A stretch of DNA of 64,000 nt from an uncultured Spirochaetaceae bacterium (lineage in GTDB: Bacteria; Spirochaetota; Spirochaetia; Sphaerochaetales; Sphaerochaetaceae), in the NCBI GenBank assembly GCA_944389085.1, contig CALXLB010000053.1:1-64000 (forward strand), in the 5' to 3' direction. Made by a program: the position numbers and the translations under genes. Below are positions 28,030-37,254 of the stretch, one piece after another. Each line of letters begins with the position of its first letter. Positions within the stretch are counted from its first letter, which is position 1. Under the pieces are notes generated by a model, which was given only the letters and a program-made list of their open reading frames with translations, made no database searches and was not told where the DNA came from.

Positions 28030-28995
28030 CTATTTCATCGGAGGAATTCTTTCGATATCTTCTCCTTTATCCGGATCGATGTGTTCAGTTATCCGTAGCT
28101 GTTCATCACGGGAAAGTCTTTTGAAATCAGTAGGGCATAGGCCCGTTATGTTCTTAAAGACTCTGTTGAATTGCGCAACACTGGTAAAACCGGAATCTAT
28201 GAGAATGTTCTTCATCTTCTCTTTCGGCTGGAATGTGATTTGAAGCATGGCATTTCTTGTACGTATTATCTGAAGATATTCCAGGAATGTCATTCCAGCC
28301 ACATTCTTCATCGCTCTTGAAAGGTATGATTCGCTCATTGCGAATTCTTCTGCGACTTCTGGAAGGCTTATTTCCTCGTTTGAATATCTTTGTATGTATC
28401 TGCATATTGTATATATTTTCTGTTCAATTGAGGCATCTGTCTTTTTTCCCGAATACTTACTCAAATGAGTAGATGTGGATATTATTCTGAGAAAATCCAG
28501 AAATAAAGTGTAATACTCTATTTCCCACCCATTTCTTTTTGTTTTTCCACAGATGAATATATCATTGAGATTTCTGATTATCAGGGCAAGAACCTCACTG
28601 GGAAAACGGAAAACAGGGATATCTGATTGAAAAGGCTTAAGCATTCTCTCCAACTGCAGCTGTAATCCCGGTACTTCAGTAAAGAGATTGAAATCTATGA
28701 GGATTCTGCTTGAGATCTTGGTTTTTGTCTTTTCATATATACTCATATGATTGAGCCCAGGACGTAGCAGAAGAATATCATTTGCACAGAGCTTGTAATA
28801 TGTTCCTTCTACAAGATGAGCATTCCCTTCATCCAGTGGTATCAGAATCTCATAGAAATCATGCTTATGTGGTTCTTTCATGCTTACGCTATGTGAACGA
28901 AGAGAATAATCAAACATTATGAATAGGGGATCTGTTTCTCTATTCAGATTTATCCTGAATTTCTCTGAAAAATAGAAGATGGGGTATTTAAGCAT
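28030..28995 (-). CDS. AraC-family regulator with cupin-like sensor
   Basis: 321 residues. The N-terminal half is an AraC-type cupin (KEPHKHDFYEILIPLDEGNAHL and NDILLLRPGLNHMSIY) that should bind a sugar; the C-terminal part has the two helix-turn-helices ISLPEVAEEFAMSESYLSRAM and ILIDSGFTSVAQFNRVFKNITG. It is divergent from the 828-residue gene, 92 bases apart, and two direct repeats in that gap are likely its binding sites. It should switch on the pectin-use operon and probably control itself. Its own -10 box lies next to the start codon. Confidence 0.9.
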   Translation of the reverse strand: MLKYPIFYFSEKFRINLNRETDPLFIMFDYSLRSHSVSMKEPHKHDFYEILIPLDEGNAHLVEGTYYKLCANDILLLRPGLNHMSIYEKTKTKISSRILIDFNLFTEVPGLQLQLERMLKPFQSDIPVFRFPSEVLALIIRNLNDIFICGKTKRNGWEIEYYTLFLDFLRIISTSTHLSKYSGKKTDASIEQKIYTICRYIQRYSNEEISLPEVAEEFAMSESYLSRAMKNVAGMTFLEYLQIIRTRNAMLQITFQPKEKMKNILIDSGFTSVAQFNRVFKNITGLCPTDFKRLSRDEQLRITEHIDPDKGEDIERIPPMK

Positions 28996-29002
28996 ATTTT
29001 GA

Positions 29003-29031
29003 TATATAGGTCAGAATATGATTATATTCAA
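29003..29031 (-). promoter_or_regulatory. Promoter of the AraC-family gene
   Basis: Minus-strand TTGAAT (29026-29031), 17 bases, TATATA (29003-29008), then seven bases to the ATG. One of the GGTCAG direct repeats lies inside the spacer, so bound regulator could block its own promoter. Confidence 0.45.
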
Positions 29032-29052
29032 TAGAATCTGGTCAGATTATGA
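29009..29052 (+). promoter_or_regulatory. Two direct repeats, probable AraC-regulator sites
   Basis: GGTCAGAATATGA (29009-29021) and GGTCAGATTATGA (29040-29052) differ at one position and are 31 bases apart, close to three helical turns, so they face the same side of the DNA. They lie between the AraC-family gene and the operon starting at 29088. AraC-family proteins bind this way. Confidence 0.6.
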
Positions 29053-29087
29053 GTAGAAAATCATTCCTTTTGAGATAGGATAACAAC

Positions 29088-31574
29088 ATGAATTTTCTGA
29101 GAAGCACATTGGATAATGGGTATCTGACAAGATGGCTGCAGAGCGAAGTACGGGCAGAAGCTGTTTCTGTTCCTGCGCATGTCCGTCTTGTGGATGCTGG
29201 TGATAAAGCCATAAATCCAATGCGGGAAATTTATGCTGAAGAAATAAGAAAATCCGGTATTCCTTGCCCAGCGTTTATTGATCTGCAGCCAGGAGGATGC
29301 CTCTCTCTGCTTGGATCTGAACACAGATTATATTACAGAGCACCTTTCGGAGATCCTGTAATTGGAGAGATTGCAGATTATCCGACACCTTCCCGGGTTA
29401 CAGTGGCGGCCGTTACGATTGTAGAAGCTGATGAGGATATATCAGCAAGAGCAGAATGGAATGTCTCAGGTGGGGCATTTCTTTATATCGATGGCAATGT
29501 TGTCCGTTCATTCCTTCCTTATATCAGAAACAAATTTGAAAAAGAAACCTTTGATATAAAGCTGGAGAAGGGGCGTCATGTATTCATTATCATTGCAGAT
29601 GATTATGCAGAACGGGACACAGAATGCCGCGTTTCACTTAGATTCCTGACTTGTACTTCATCGATTTATCAGATCATTCCTCTGGGTGACAGATCGCCTG
29701 AGATACTGGAAAAGCATGAGAAAGCACTGGAAAGTCTGGCTTTTACACGGACATGCTATAAATCCGGCAATGTGTATCTTTATATGGATAATGATTTTGC
29801 TGATTCCATTGATATAGAACTGGAAGGTGCAACAGAAGAAAATGAAGAAGCGGGTGTACTGTGTCGGAGAACTGCTCATTTCAGCCCGTATTCAGATATC
29901 TCAGATTTGGGTCCTTGTGAAAGCTTCCCTTTGGGATTCCTGAGATTCGGGGTAACGGCTTATGCTCAGGATATAAGAATAGAGACAACGAGATGCTTTG
30001 AGAACTTTCCGGTTTCATTTATCACCAGAGCACTTTCGGACGTAAAAGGCAGGAAAAGGCAATGTTTCCAGTTTCTGGCAGAACATGGTGAAATGAATGC
30101 AAACAGAGCAGTTGCCATACTTATGAGTGATGGAGATATACAGGAGGCTGAAGAACTTCTCTGGTATCAGGTGGATTTCATAAACAGACGCTGTGATTGT
30201 TCTGATTTCTATCTTCCATATTTTCCTTATATCATCCGCCACTTTTCAGGAGAACTTTCAGAAGAGCTGCTTTCTGCCATCAAGAAATGCCTTCTTTCGT
30301 TCAGATACTGGATGGATGAGGCTGGTAGTGATGCTATGTGCTTCTGGTCGGAGAACCATAAGCTTATGTTCCATACGTCGCAGCTTCTGGCGGGAGAACT
30401 CTATCCTGATGAGATTTTCACGAACAGCGGCATGACAGGTAAGGAAATGGTAGGTAAGGCAAAAAATCTCCTTGCAGTGTGGTTCGATTGTTTCTTTAAA
30501 ACTGGATTCTCAGAGTGGAACAGCCCTCCATACCTTCCGATTGATTCATTAGGTTTCGCTTCTCTCTATGCTATGGCTGAGGATTCTGAAGTCAGGACAT
30601 GGGCAAGAAGAGGCCTTGATTATATTTTCAGGCTTCTTGCACTGACATCTGTGAATGGTGTTTTCAGTACAACAAGCGGAAGGACATATCTTAAAGAACT
30701 CATGGGAAATCATTCGAACTGCACATCTTTCATGAATTGGATTGCATATGGGCTCGGAAATGAATCGCATGCAGGTAAAGGAGTGGTTTCTCTTGCTCTC
30801 AGTGATTATGAATGCAGTGGGGATAATCTTGAATTTGCAAGACTGGGAAAAGGCAGAGCTGTCTATCTTAAGATGACAAATGGTTCTGTAAATCCTGCGA
30901 ATGTCACTGTATATAAGACATCGGAATATCTGCTGTCTGCTGTTAATGGTTATAAAATATATAAACCTGGAAAACAGGAAGATGTTGTACATGCTGTTGT
31001 CAGTGCCGATGAGCATATATGGATAAACCATCCAGGTGAATTTGCTATTTTTGGCAAAGCCAGACCGTCTTATTGGGCTGGATCCTCTATTCTGCCTCGC
31101 GTTTATCAGTACCGAGGTCTGGTGTCAGTCTGTTTCCAGATACCAGCGGATTGTCCTGTTGATTTCACACATTGCTACTGGCCGTCATTTGAGTTTAAAA
31201 GGACCGATTATCAGGGGAATTGGGCGTTTGCTGAATGCCAGAACGGGGTAAAGATAGGGATATTTGCTTCAAATGGGCTGAGTATAACAACCAAAGGTGG
31301 AAACATGGGAAGAGAACTCATCAGCAGGGGTAATAATACCCATTGGCTTATCAGGATGGCAGGCAGCAGCATTCCTTTTGAGCTTTTCACATCATCTCTT
31401 CTTTCTTCCGACGCAAGAATCTGCTCTTCTGAAATCATATTCAGCGATCCCGGCTACGGGGAAATCAGAATCACAGATTATGGTCTTTCTGTCTGTGGCA
31501 GAAAAGAAACATATGAAGGTTTTTCAGCAGAGGGCTTTACTGAGTTTCTCTCTGATAAAGGAGGTTTTTCATGA
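29088..31574 (+). CDS. Unknown 828-residue cytoplasmic protein, toroid plus beta domains
   Basis: 828 residues, no signal peptide. Residues about 100-190 look like a beta sandwich (GGAFLYIDGN and KGRHVFIIIADDYAERDT). About 310-600 is helical and resembles an (alpha/alpha) toroid, holding FRYWMDEAGSDAMCFWSENHKLMFH. A C-terminal beta-rich part has WINHPGEFAIFG and RPSYWAGSSILPRVYQY. A 798-residue paralogue sits at the end of the second ABC sugar operon and shares FRYWM..G.D.MCFWSENH.L.F, NHPG and RP.YW. The layout recalls polysaccharide lyases and hydrolases of the toroid class, but I know no family with this motif. First gene of the pectin-type operon, so it probably acts on an imported oligosaccharide. 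Confidence 0.7.
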   Translation: MNFLRSTLDNGYLTRWLQSEVRAEAVSVPAHVRLVDAGDKAINPMREIYAEEIRKSGIPCPAFIDLQPGGCLSLLGSEHRLYYRAPFGDPVIGEIADYPTPSRVTVAAVTIVEADEDISARAEWNVSGGAFLYIDGNVVRSFLPYIRNKFEKETFDIKLEKGRHVFIIIADDYAERDTECRVSLRFLTCTSSIYQIIPLGDRSPEILEKHEKALESLAFTRTCYKSGNVYLYMDNDFADSIDIELEGATEENEEAGVLCRRTAHFSPYSDISDLGPCESFPLGFLRFGVTAYAQDIRIETTRCFENFPVSFITRALSDVKGRKRQCFQFLAEHGEMNANRAVAILMSDGDIQEAEELLWYQVDFINRRCDCSDFYLPYFPYIIRHFSGELSEELLSAIKKCLLSFRYWMDEAGSDAMCFWSENHKLMFHTSQLLAGELYPDEIFTNSGMTGKEMVGKAKNLLAVWFDCFFKTGFSEWNSPPYLPIDSLGFASLYAMAEDSEVRTWARRGLDYIFRLLALTSVNGVFSTTSGRTYLKELMGNHSNCTSFMNWIAYGLGNESHAGKGVVSLALSDYECSGDNLEFARLGKGRAVYLKMTNGSVNPANVTVYKTSEYLLSAVNGYKIYKPGKQEDVVHAVVSADEHIWINHPGEFAIFGKARPSYWAGSSILPRVYQYRGLVSVCFQIPADCPVDFTHCYWPSFEFKRTDYQGNWAFAECQNGVKIGIFASNGLSITTKGGNMGRELISRGNNTHWLIRMAGSSIPFELFTSSLLSSDARICSSEIIFSDPGYGEIRITDYGLSVCGRKETYEGFSAEGFTEFLSDKGGFS

Positions 31575-32842
31575 GAAAAGCATTTTCGGTTATTGCAGTA
31601 CTTCTTGTTTCTGTAATGCTCTTCGCATCCGGTGCTGGTGAAGCAGAATCTTCTGATACGTTGCAGGTTATGCTTACCAGCGAACCAGGCGAAGGTGATT
31701 CCTTGTTCACTATGCTGCAGAAATGGGCAGATGAGTCAGGAGTTCAGCTTGATACTCTCATCATCCCCGACGATGATCAGCTGCAGCGCTTCCCTTTGAT
31801 GGCAAAGAACGGGGATCTGCCTGATCTTATTGTCACTACAAGGCTTACCAGATTGTATCCTGATGAATTCGAGGATCTTGGAGATGTTATTGATATCAGC
31901 ATATTTGAACCTCAGGCTCTGACTATCATCAGCGAGGATTACAATACAACTGCAAATTACTGTCTGCCATATGAATTCACTATAACCAATGTTTTCTACA
32001 ACAAGACAGCATTTGAGAAAGCTGGTATCGAACCACCGACAGTGGAGGATCCTTGGACATTGGAAGAGTTCAGGGAGAATGCCCAGATTCTTCAGGAGAA
32101 AGGTGGAGTCAGGTATGGAATTGCTATGGATGGTTCCAGAGCAAGATATGATAATCTTATGTATCTTTATGGTGGTTCCATGGTCGAGAAGGAAGGGGAC
32201 TCCTTTGCTGTTACAGTCAATGGACCTGGTTCTGTCGCAGCGCTCGAGATGTTTGTCGAGTGGAACAACAGCGTAATGCCAAAGGCTGTCTGGGCTGGTG
32301 GCACATCGGATAATCCATCAGATTATTTTACAAATGGTCTTGTGGGAATCTTCTTCTCCGGTTCCTGGAATTACAATCCGTATACGCAGAATATCAAGGA
32401 TTTCGAATGGGGTGTCATCCCATCTCCTGTCGGACCGGATGGAAGCAGATCGGCAATTCTCGGCGGTACTGGATTCGCAGTTCCAAAAGAAGCAGAGAAC
32501 AAGGAGCTCGCATATGATTTCCTGACATGGTTCTATGAAGAAGAGCATTTCCAGGAATTCCTCAATCTCGATAAAGGTCTTTCTTCTCTCAAAGACATAA
32601 TCTATGAGCCTTCTGATGAGAAGATAGCCAGTGATTATGCTGTCATGCAGGCTGAAGCCGCAAACGTACAGGATGCCTTCAATATTGATGAGAGCTCCAT
32701 GTGGAGAAATTACTACGACAATGAGTACAGAGATGCACTCAGGCAGGCGGTATATGGTGATCTGACACCTCAGGAAGCGCTTGATGGATTTGCCAAGAGG
32801 CTGGCAGATAAATCAGGGTGGTCGCTTAAGTATACCGTGTGA
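31571..32842 (+). CDS. ABC sugar-binding protein
   Basis: 423 residues. It is an extracellular solute-binding protein of family 1: an N-terminal signal (MRKAFSVIAVLLVSVMLFASGAGEAES) with no lipobox Cys, then LQVMLTSEPGEGDSLF, IVTTRLTRLYPDEFEDLGDVIDISIF, LPYEFTITNVFYNKTAFEKAGI and AFAVPKEAENKELAYDFLTWF-like closing segment. It would trap oligosaccharides, probably unsaturated galacturonides given the GH105 neighbour, for the permeases that follow. It overlaps the 828-residue gene by four bases and is followed by a hairpin that probably protects or terminates part of the transcript. Confidence 0.92.
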   Translation: MRKAFSVIAVLLVSVMLFASGAGEAESSDTLQVMLTSEPGEGDSLFTMLQKWADESGVQLDTLIIPDDDQLQRFPLMAKNGDLPDLIVTTRLTRLYPDEFEDLGDVIDISIFEPQALTIISEDYNTTANYCLPYEFTITNVFYNKTAFEKAGIEPPTVEDPWTLEEFRENAQILQEKGGVRYGIAMDGSRARYDNLMYLYGGSMVEKEGDSFAVTVNGPGSVAALEMFVEWNNSVMPKAVWAGGTSDNPSDYFTNGLVGIFFSGSWNYNPYTQNIKDFEWGVIPSPVGPDGSRSAILGGTGFAVPKEAENKELAYDFLTWFYEEEHFQEFLNLDKGLSSLKDIIYEPSDEKIASDYAVMQAEAANVQDAFNIDESSMWRNYYDNEYRDALRQAVYGDLTPQEALDGFAKRLADKSGWSLKYTV

Positions 32843-32847
32843 TTAAT

Positions 32848-32872
32848 CGGGGAGGTCACTCCCCGTTCCTTT
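32848..32872 (+). terminator. Hairpin between binding-protein and permease genes
   Basis: CGGGGAG (32848-32854) pairs with CTCCCCG (32859-32865) around GTCA, then TTCCTTTG. The T run is broken, so read-through into the permeases is likely; such hairpins keep binding-protein mRNA in excess. Confidence 0.6.
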
Positions 32873-32889
32873 GTTAAGGAGATATTCTG

Positions 32890-33777
32890 ATGAGAATCAA
32901 ACATTCAAGCTTGAAGCATACGAAAGCTTTTTGGCTATTTGTCACACCAAGTCTTGCATTATTCACTATATTTTTCCTTGTTCCTTTTGTCCTGAGCATT
33001 TTCTTTTCCTTTACGGATTATGATGGATGGAAGACGATGAATTTTGTCGGACTGAATAATTATAAGGCAGTCCTGAAGGATTCCTATTTCTGGGATGCTA
33101 TCGGACGGACACTCGTATATACAGTATTCAGCCTTCCTTTCCGTGTATTTCTGCCTCTTATAATTGCTGTTTTCGCATGCAGCAGAAAAGTGGCAATGAA
33201 AGGATTTATAAGGACATTGATATACATTCCTGTCCTGCTTTCATCTCTCGTTGTCGGTGTAACAATAAACTGGATGTTCTCAACAGAATATGGACTTGTA
33301 AATTACATTATCCAGAGTCTTGGATTCCAGCCTCTTGACTGGGCACTGAATTCAAAGCTGGCGACATTTGTTATAAGTTTTGCTTCCAACTGGTCATCTC
33401 TCGGATTCAATATGATTCTCTATATCGGTGGAATCAAAAGCATATCTGGTGAGATGTATGAAGCTGCGGAGATTGATGGAAGCAGTCCGCTACAGACATT
33501 TTTGCGTATTACATTGCCACTTCTTGCTCCGACTACATTCCTTGTCTTCTTCCTTTCATCAATCAATCTTCTTAAGGAATATGCGGTTGTACAGGGAATC
33601 ACACAGGGTGGGCCTGGAGTAAGAACAGTTTTTATAATCCAGTATATTATCACAAGCGGCTTTTCGCAGATGCAGTACGGATATGGTTCCGCTATATCTT
33701 TTATAATTGCGATTTTCTTCGCGATTATCGCTTTTCTCCAGTTCAAATTGAGCAACAAGGGAGGGGAAAACGTATGA
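32890..33777 (+). CDS. ABC sugar permease, UgpA/LacF type
   Basis: 295 residues with six predicted membrane helices, the first at FWLFVTPSLALFTIFFLVPFV. The EAA loop that docks the ATPase is EAAEIDGSSPLQTFLRITLP. It is the first of two permease subunits of a carbohydrate-uptake-1 importer. An AAGGAG-containing site lies upstream. No ATPase gene follows, so the complex must share an MsmK/MalK-like ATPase encoded elsewhere. Its end overlaps the next permease by four bases. Confidence 0.93.
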   Translation: MRIKHSSLKHTKAFWLFVTPSLALFTIFFLVPFVLSIFFSFTDYDGWKTMNFVGLNNYKAVLKDSYFWDAIGRTLVYTVFSLPFRVFLPLIIAVFACSRKVAMKGFIRTLIYIPVLLSSLVVGVTINWMFSTEYGLVNYIIQSLGFQPLDWALNSKLATFVISFASNWSSLGFNMILYIGGIKSISGEMYEAAEIDGSSPLQTFLRITLPLLAPTTFLVFFLSSINLLKEYAVVQGITQGGPGVRTVFIIQYIITSGFSQMQYGYGSAISFIIAIFFAIIAFLQFKLSNKGGENV

Positions 33778-34604
33778 AAACTCTTAGACAGCGTTACTCT
33801 GTTCCACTTACAATCATGATGCTTGTTGTTGCATTTCTCTGTGTATTCCCGATTATCTGGCTGATACTTTCATCTTTCAAACAGCCGAATGAACTTTTTA
33901 GCTATCCGCTGCATTTATTTTCAGCAGATCCTACGTTGGTTCATTATCAGAATATTCTTGATGATGGTTTTATGAGATATGTCTATAACAGTTTCTTCTT
34001 AGCTATTGTCGGTACACTGATAACTCTTGCAATCAGCAGTCTGTGCGGGTATGCGCTTGCAATATACAGGAATGAGCTGAAATATGTGAACTTCGTATTT
34101 GGTATTTTCCTTCTTGGCACGCTAATCCCTGGTGAGACACTTACTATTCCTCAGGTTTCTGTGATAAGCGCATTGGGACTGTACAATAACATTTTCGGAG
34201 TCATACTCCCTGTAGTAACAAGTACGACAGGAATATTTCTCTTCAGGCAGAGCTATATGAGTCTTCCATCTTCTTTTGTAGAAGCTGCAAGAATCGATGG
34301 GGCAAATGAGGCGAAGATATTCACCCGTGTCATGATGCCGCTTCAGACATCATCCTTTGTTACTCTCACAATCTTCTCATTTATGTGGCGATGGAATGAT
34401 TATCTGCTGCCTATGCTTGTTCTGTCTGATCAGGATAATTTTACAATTCAGGTTGCAATAAGGAATTACATCGGAACGACAAGAATAGATTGGTCCAGTG
34501 TCATTTCGTCGTCAGTTGTTTCGATGATTCCGGTGATAATAATCTTTGTCATTCTGCAGAAATATATTATCGGAGGAATATCTGCAGGAGGGGTGAAAGC
34601 ATGA
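33774..34604 (+). CDS. ABC sugar permease, UgpE/MalG type
   Basis: 276 residues, six membrane helices, with the second-subunit opening VPLTIMMLVVAFLCVFPIIWLILSS-like segment and the EAA loop EAARIDGANEAKIFTRVMMP. It pairs with the preceding permease. Four-base overlaps on both sides (ATGA at 33774 and 34601) couple it to the first permease and to the GH105 gene. Confidence 0.93.
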   Translation: MKTLRQRYSVPLTIMMLVVAFLCVFPIIWLILSSFKQPNELFSYPLHLFSADPTLVHYQNILDDGFMRYVYNSFFLAIVGTLITLAISSLCGYALAIYRNELKYVNFVFGIFLLGTLIPGETLTIPQVSVISALGLYNNIFGVILPVVTSTTGIFLFRQSYMSLPSSFVEAARIDGANEAKIFTRVMMPLQTSSFVTLTIFSFMWRWNDYLLPMLVLSDQDNFTIQVAIRNYIGTTRIDWSSVISSSVVSMIPVIIIFVILQKYIIGGISAGGVKA

Positions 34605-35665
34605 TTGTTAGTGATGAAATACATATCAAGCTGGATGCTCTGATAAGGGCTTTTATGCCAGTGCTGGAGGATGAAGGCTCTGCTGCATGTCCCGGAAAGG
34701 CTCCTGGAGATCTGTATAGGTATTGGGAATGGCCCCAGGGTATCGGATTATTCGGATTATGGAAGCTGTACGAAAAAACTCATGATGACAATATTCTGGA
34801 TACACTCGTAAAGTATTATGATGCCAGGCTGGCAGAGGGACTCCCTGATAAGGATGTTAATACAATGGCTCCTATACTGGCATTATCTTTGCTTGCAGAG
34901 AATACCGGCCGTGATGATTACATGAATGTTTGCAAGGAGTGGGCAGAATGGCTTATGAACGGGGGCCTTCCTCGGACTCCTGAGAGAGGTTTTCAGCACA
35001 AAACACGGAATGATCTGAATGATGGAGAGCTTTGGGATGATACGCTGATGATGGCTGTCATGCCCCTTGCTGTGATGGGCAGGATACTTGGCAGGCGTGA
35101 TTATCAGGAGGAAGCTCTTTATCAGATACTGCTTCACATTGAATATCTTGCAGACCCGGTGAATGGATTGTGGTATCACGGTTATTCATTTAATGAACGT
35201 AATCATTTCTCCGGAGCTTTCTGGGGCAGGGGCAACAGCTGGATTACGATGGCGATTCCTTTATTTCTTGAAATCATTCCTATGTCCAATGCCAATAAAG
35301 AATATCTCAATACTGTTCTTGAAAGACAGGTGAAGGCGCTTGTTCCGCTTCAGGATGAAAATGGCCTTTGGCATACAATTCTTGATGATGTTTCCTCATA
35401 TACAGAATCGAGCTGTACGGCAGGGTTCGGATACGGAATAGTGAAAGCCATAAAATCCGGGATTCTCTCTTCAAAGTATTCTGAATGTGCAGATAAGGCT
35501 CTTTCTGCTATTCTTGAATGCATTGATGAGAATGGTATCCTTACAAAATGTTCCGGAGGAACTCCGATGGGTAGGAAAAGCAAGAGTTTTTATAATGAAA
35601 TTCCAATCAGACCAATGCCATATGGACAGGCAATGGCTATGTTGTTTCTATCAGAATATATCTAA
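34601..35665 (+). CDS. GH105 unsaturated rhamnogalacturonyl/glucuronyl hydrolase
   Basis: 354 residues from the ATG in ATGA at 34601; an open frame further upstream lies inside the permease and is not real. No signal peptide, so cytoplasmic. Family GH105 marks: WEWPQGIGLFGLWKLYE, NDGELWDDTLMMAVMPLAVM (catalytic Asp region), WYHGYSF and GAFWGRGNSWITMAI. YteR/YesR-type enzymes hydrate the double bond of unsaturated uronic sugars left by pectin and rhamnogalacturonan lyases. This is the best evidence that the operon handles pectin fragments. Confidence 0.93.
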   Translation: MIVSDEIHIKLDALIRAFMPVLEDEGSAACPGKAPGDLYRYWEWPQGIGLFGLWKLYEKTHDDNILDTLVKYYDARLAEGLPDKDVNTMAPILALSLLAENTGRDDYMNVCKEWAEWLMNGGLPRTPERGFQHKTRNDLNDGELWDDTLMMAVMPLAVMGRILGRRDYQEEALYQILLHIEYLADPVNGLWYHGYSFNERNHFSGAFWGRGNSWITMAIPLFLEIIPMSNANKEYLNTVLERQVKALVPLQDENGLWHTILDDVSSYTESSCTAGFGYGIVKAIKSGILSSKYSECADKALSAILECIDENGILTKCSGGTPMGRKSKSFYNEIPIRPMPYGQAMAMLFLSEYI

Positions 35666-35676
35666 ATAATATTATC

Positions 35677-35715
35677 GGCTCTTTCAAGTTGGACTAAGCC
35701 TGATTTGAAAGAGTC
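35677..35715 (+). terminator. Stem-loop after the GH105 gene
   Basis: GGCTCTTTCAA (35677-35687) pairs with TTTGAAAGAGTC (35704-35715) with small mismatches. It lies between the end of the operon and the convergent TPR gene and could stop transcription from either side, though no long T run follows. Confidence 0.5.
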
Positions 35716-35745
35716 TGCATGAGCGAAAATACCTAGTAAATATTG

Positions 35746-36948
35746 TTAAGGGAAATCAGCAGAATTTTCAGATAGTTTGTTTCTTATCATCAGCTTTGCA
35801 GCTTCTGCCATGCGTGCATATTCGCTGGGCATTGCGCCATTGCCTGGAGCCAGATAATTATCTGCCAGGAGTGAGAAGGCTTTCAATGCAGCATCATAAT
35901 CTCCTTCTATGTAATGGATGACTCCGCTGTTGAAAAGCGCTTTCGGAGCATAAATCTGGTTGATACCATCTGCAAGAAGAAGGTTGTATAAAGCAAGTGC
36001 AGTATCCAGATTTCCTATGTTCTCATAGCAGGCTGCAGCATTCATAATAGCAAGCTGCCTCAGATAGCAATCACTATCTGTCAACTTCAGATAGATTTCA
36101 GCGGCTTTTTCATATTGTCCTAGCGCGAAATACACATCTGCAGATTGCAGAAGAGCCTTCATCTGCTGATACGATCCTGGAGTGAACCTTTCGGATGCCG
36201 CAAGCAGTTCATCAGCTGATTCCGCATTCATTTCCGTTGTTTCTTTTATTCTATTCTCAATTTCCAGCAGCTCATTCATTTCTGCTTCTGTTCGGATTCT
36301 TATATGTTCAATGGCATCTTTTGCTATTTCTTCAGCATCTATCGAATCCAGCAGAGTGCATATTTCTTCATGTGTCAGTTCTCTTCCATCAGAAATACCC
36401 CAAGTGCGGGAGTAAGAGTTTTCATCTTTCTTTTTACTGGCAAATCCACTGATTTCAAGAGTTTCTGAATTTAAATCGGCAAAAGAAGCTTTGATGTAAA
36501 ATTCAGATGACACTGTTGATATCTTTTCAACATCTATCGAAATTGTTCCTGAACCAGATATTGGAACCGGCATGATTCCTACATCTGATTTGATTAGAAA
36601 GAACGCTTCTTCGATTGAATAATCAAGAATTGCCTGATTCCCGATATTCATCCGGGTAAGGCGGAGAGTACCATCTGCAGATACGACTTTGGCTTCTCTT
36701 ACTGCTTTGTAAGCTTCTTCTGGAGAGAAATCATTTATGATTGCCAGGAAGAAATCATCATCAAATACATTCCTGATAACATATTTCCTGAAAGCATCAT
36801 CACTTGCGGCTAAATTATATGTTCCGCTTTCTGAGAAATAAGAGATGATTTCGAGACTGTTTTCTATAGTCCAGGCATCTGAGGCAAAAAGACTGTTGGA
36901 TGCTGAAATTGAAATGATTGCTCCAATCAGGAAATGCTTGATACTCAT
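35746..36948 (-). CDS. Exported TPR-repeat protein of unknown role
   Basis: 400 residues. A signal peptide (MSIKHFLIGAIISISASNSLFA) leads to a domain of about 190 residues without recognised family, then a charged helical linker and three or so TPR units from about 265 (YQQMKALLQSADVYFALGQYEKAAEIYLKL, ACYENIGNLDTALALYNLLL, FNSGVIHYIEGDYDAALKAFSLLA). TPRs make protein contacts, so it is probably a periplasmic scaffold. It is a single gene facing the GH105 operon, with a leaderless-type promoter. Confidence 0.75.
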   Translation of the reverse strand: MSIKHFLIGAIISISASNSLFASDAWTIENSLEIISYFSESGTYNLAASDDAFRKYVIRNVFDDDFFLAIINDFSPEEAYKAVREAKVVSADGTLRLTRMNIGNQAILDYSIEEAFFLIKSDVGIMPVPISGSGTISIDVEKISTVSSEFYIKASFADLNSETLEISGFASKKKDENSYSRTWGISDGRELTHEEICTLLDSIDAEEIAKDAIEHIRIRTEAEMNELLEIENRIKETTEMNAESADELLAASERFTPGSYQQMKALLQSADVYFALGQYEKAAEIYLKLTDSDCYLRQLAIMNAAACYENIGNLDTALALYNLLLADGINQIYAPKALFNSGVIHYIEGDYDAALKAFSLLADNYLAPGNGAMPSEYARMAEAAKLMIRNKLSENSADFP

Positions 36949-36954
36949 GCTGTA

Positions 36955-36960
36955 ATTATA
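36955..36960 (-). promoter_or_regulatory. -10 box of the TPR gene, leaderless arrangement
   Basis: Minus-strand TATAAT exactly six bases before the ATG at 36948, with no Shine-Dalgarno sequence. Confidence 0.5.
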
Positions 36961-37220
36961 ATCAGAGAACGAGATGTATCATAAGATTCTTTTTGCAGGC
37001 ATCTATGCATAATAGAAGAGAAAAATCTATCAGCTCGAATTTAAAAATCATGCTAATTTTTCTATGTGATAAAAATAGGAGAGAGGAATTTAAAAATAAT
37101 TTCCATGTTTTATTCCTGTAAATACATAGAATTGAATTAGACAAATTTACAAAATGTCTAAAAAATGAAACATTGTTCCGAAAAAAATAAAAAAGTCTGA
37201 AAATTTTTCTGAAACCTCTT
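36961..37220. other. AT-rich intergenic region
   Basis: About 260 AT-rich bases between the TPR gene and the small RNA promoter. An 87-codon open frame on the minus strand has neither a ribosome-binding site nor protein-like composition. GAATTTAAAAAT occurs twice (about 37038 and 37088). No gene seen. Confidence 0.5.
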
Positions 37221-37249
37221 TTCACTTTTGTGAGAACTCGTTATATTAT
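37221..37249 (+). promoter_or_regulatory. Promoter of the candidate small RNA
   Basis: TTCACT (37221-37226) and TATTAT (37244-37249) are 17 bases apart and would start transcription near 37255, just before the first hairpin of the RNA. Confidence 0.4.
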
Positions 37250-37254
37250 GGCCA

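Noticed and set aside
36962-37225. 87-codon minus-strand frame in the AT-rich gap
   Set aside because: Phe, Leu, Lys and Asn rich from AT bias, no ribosome-binding site and no family resemblance.
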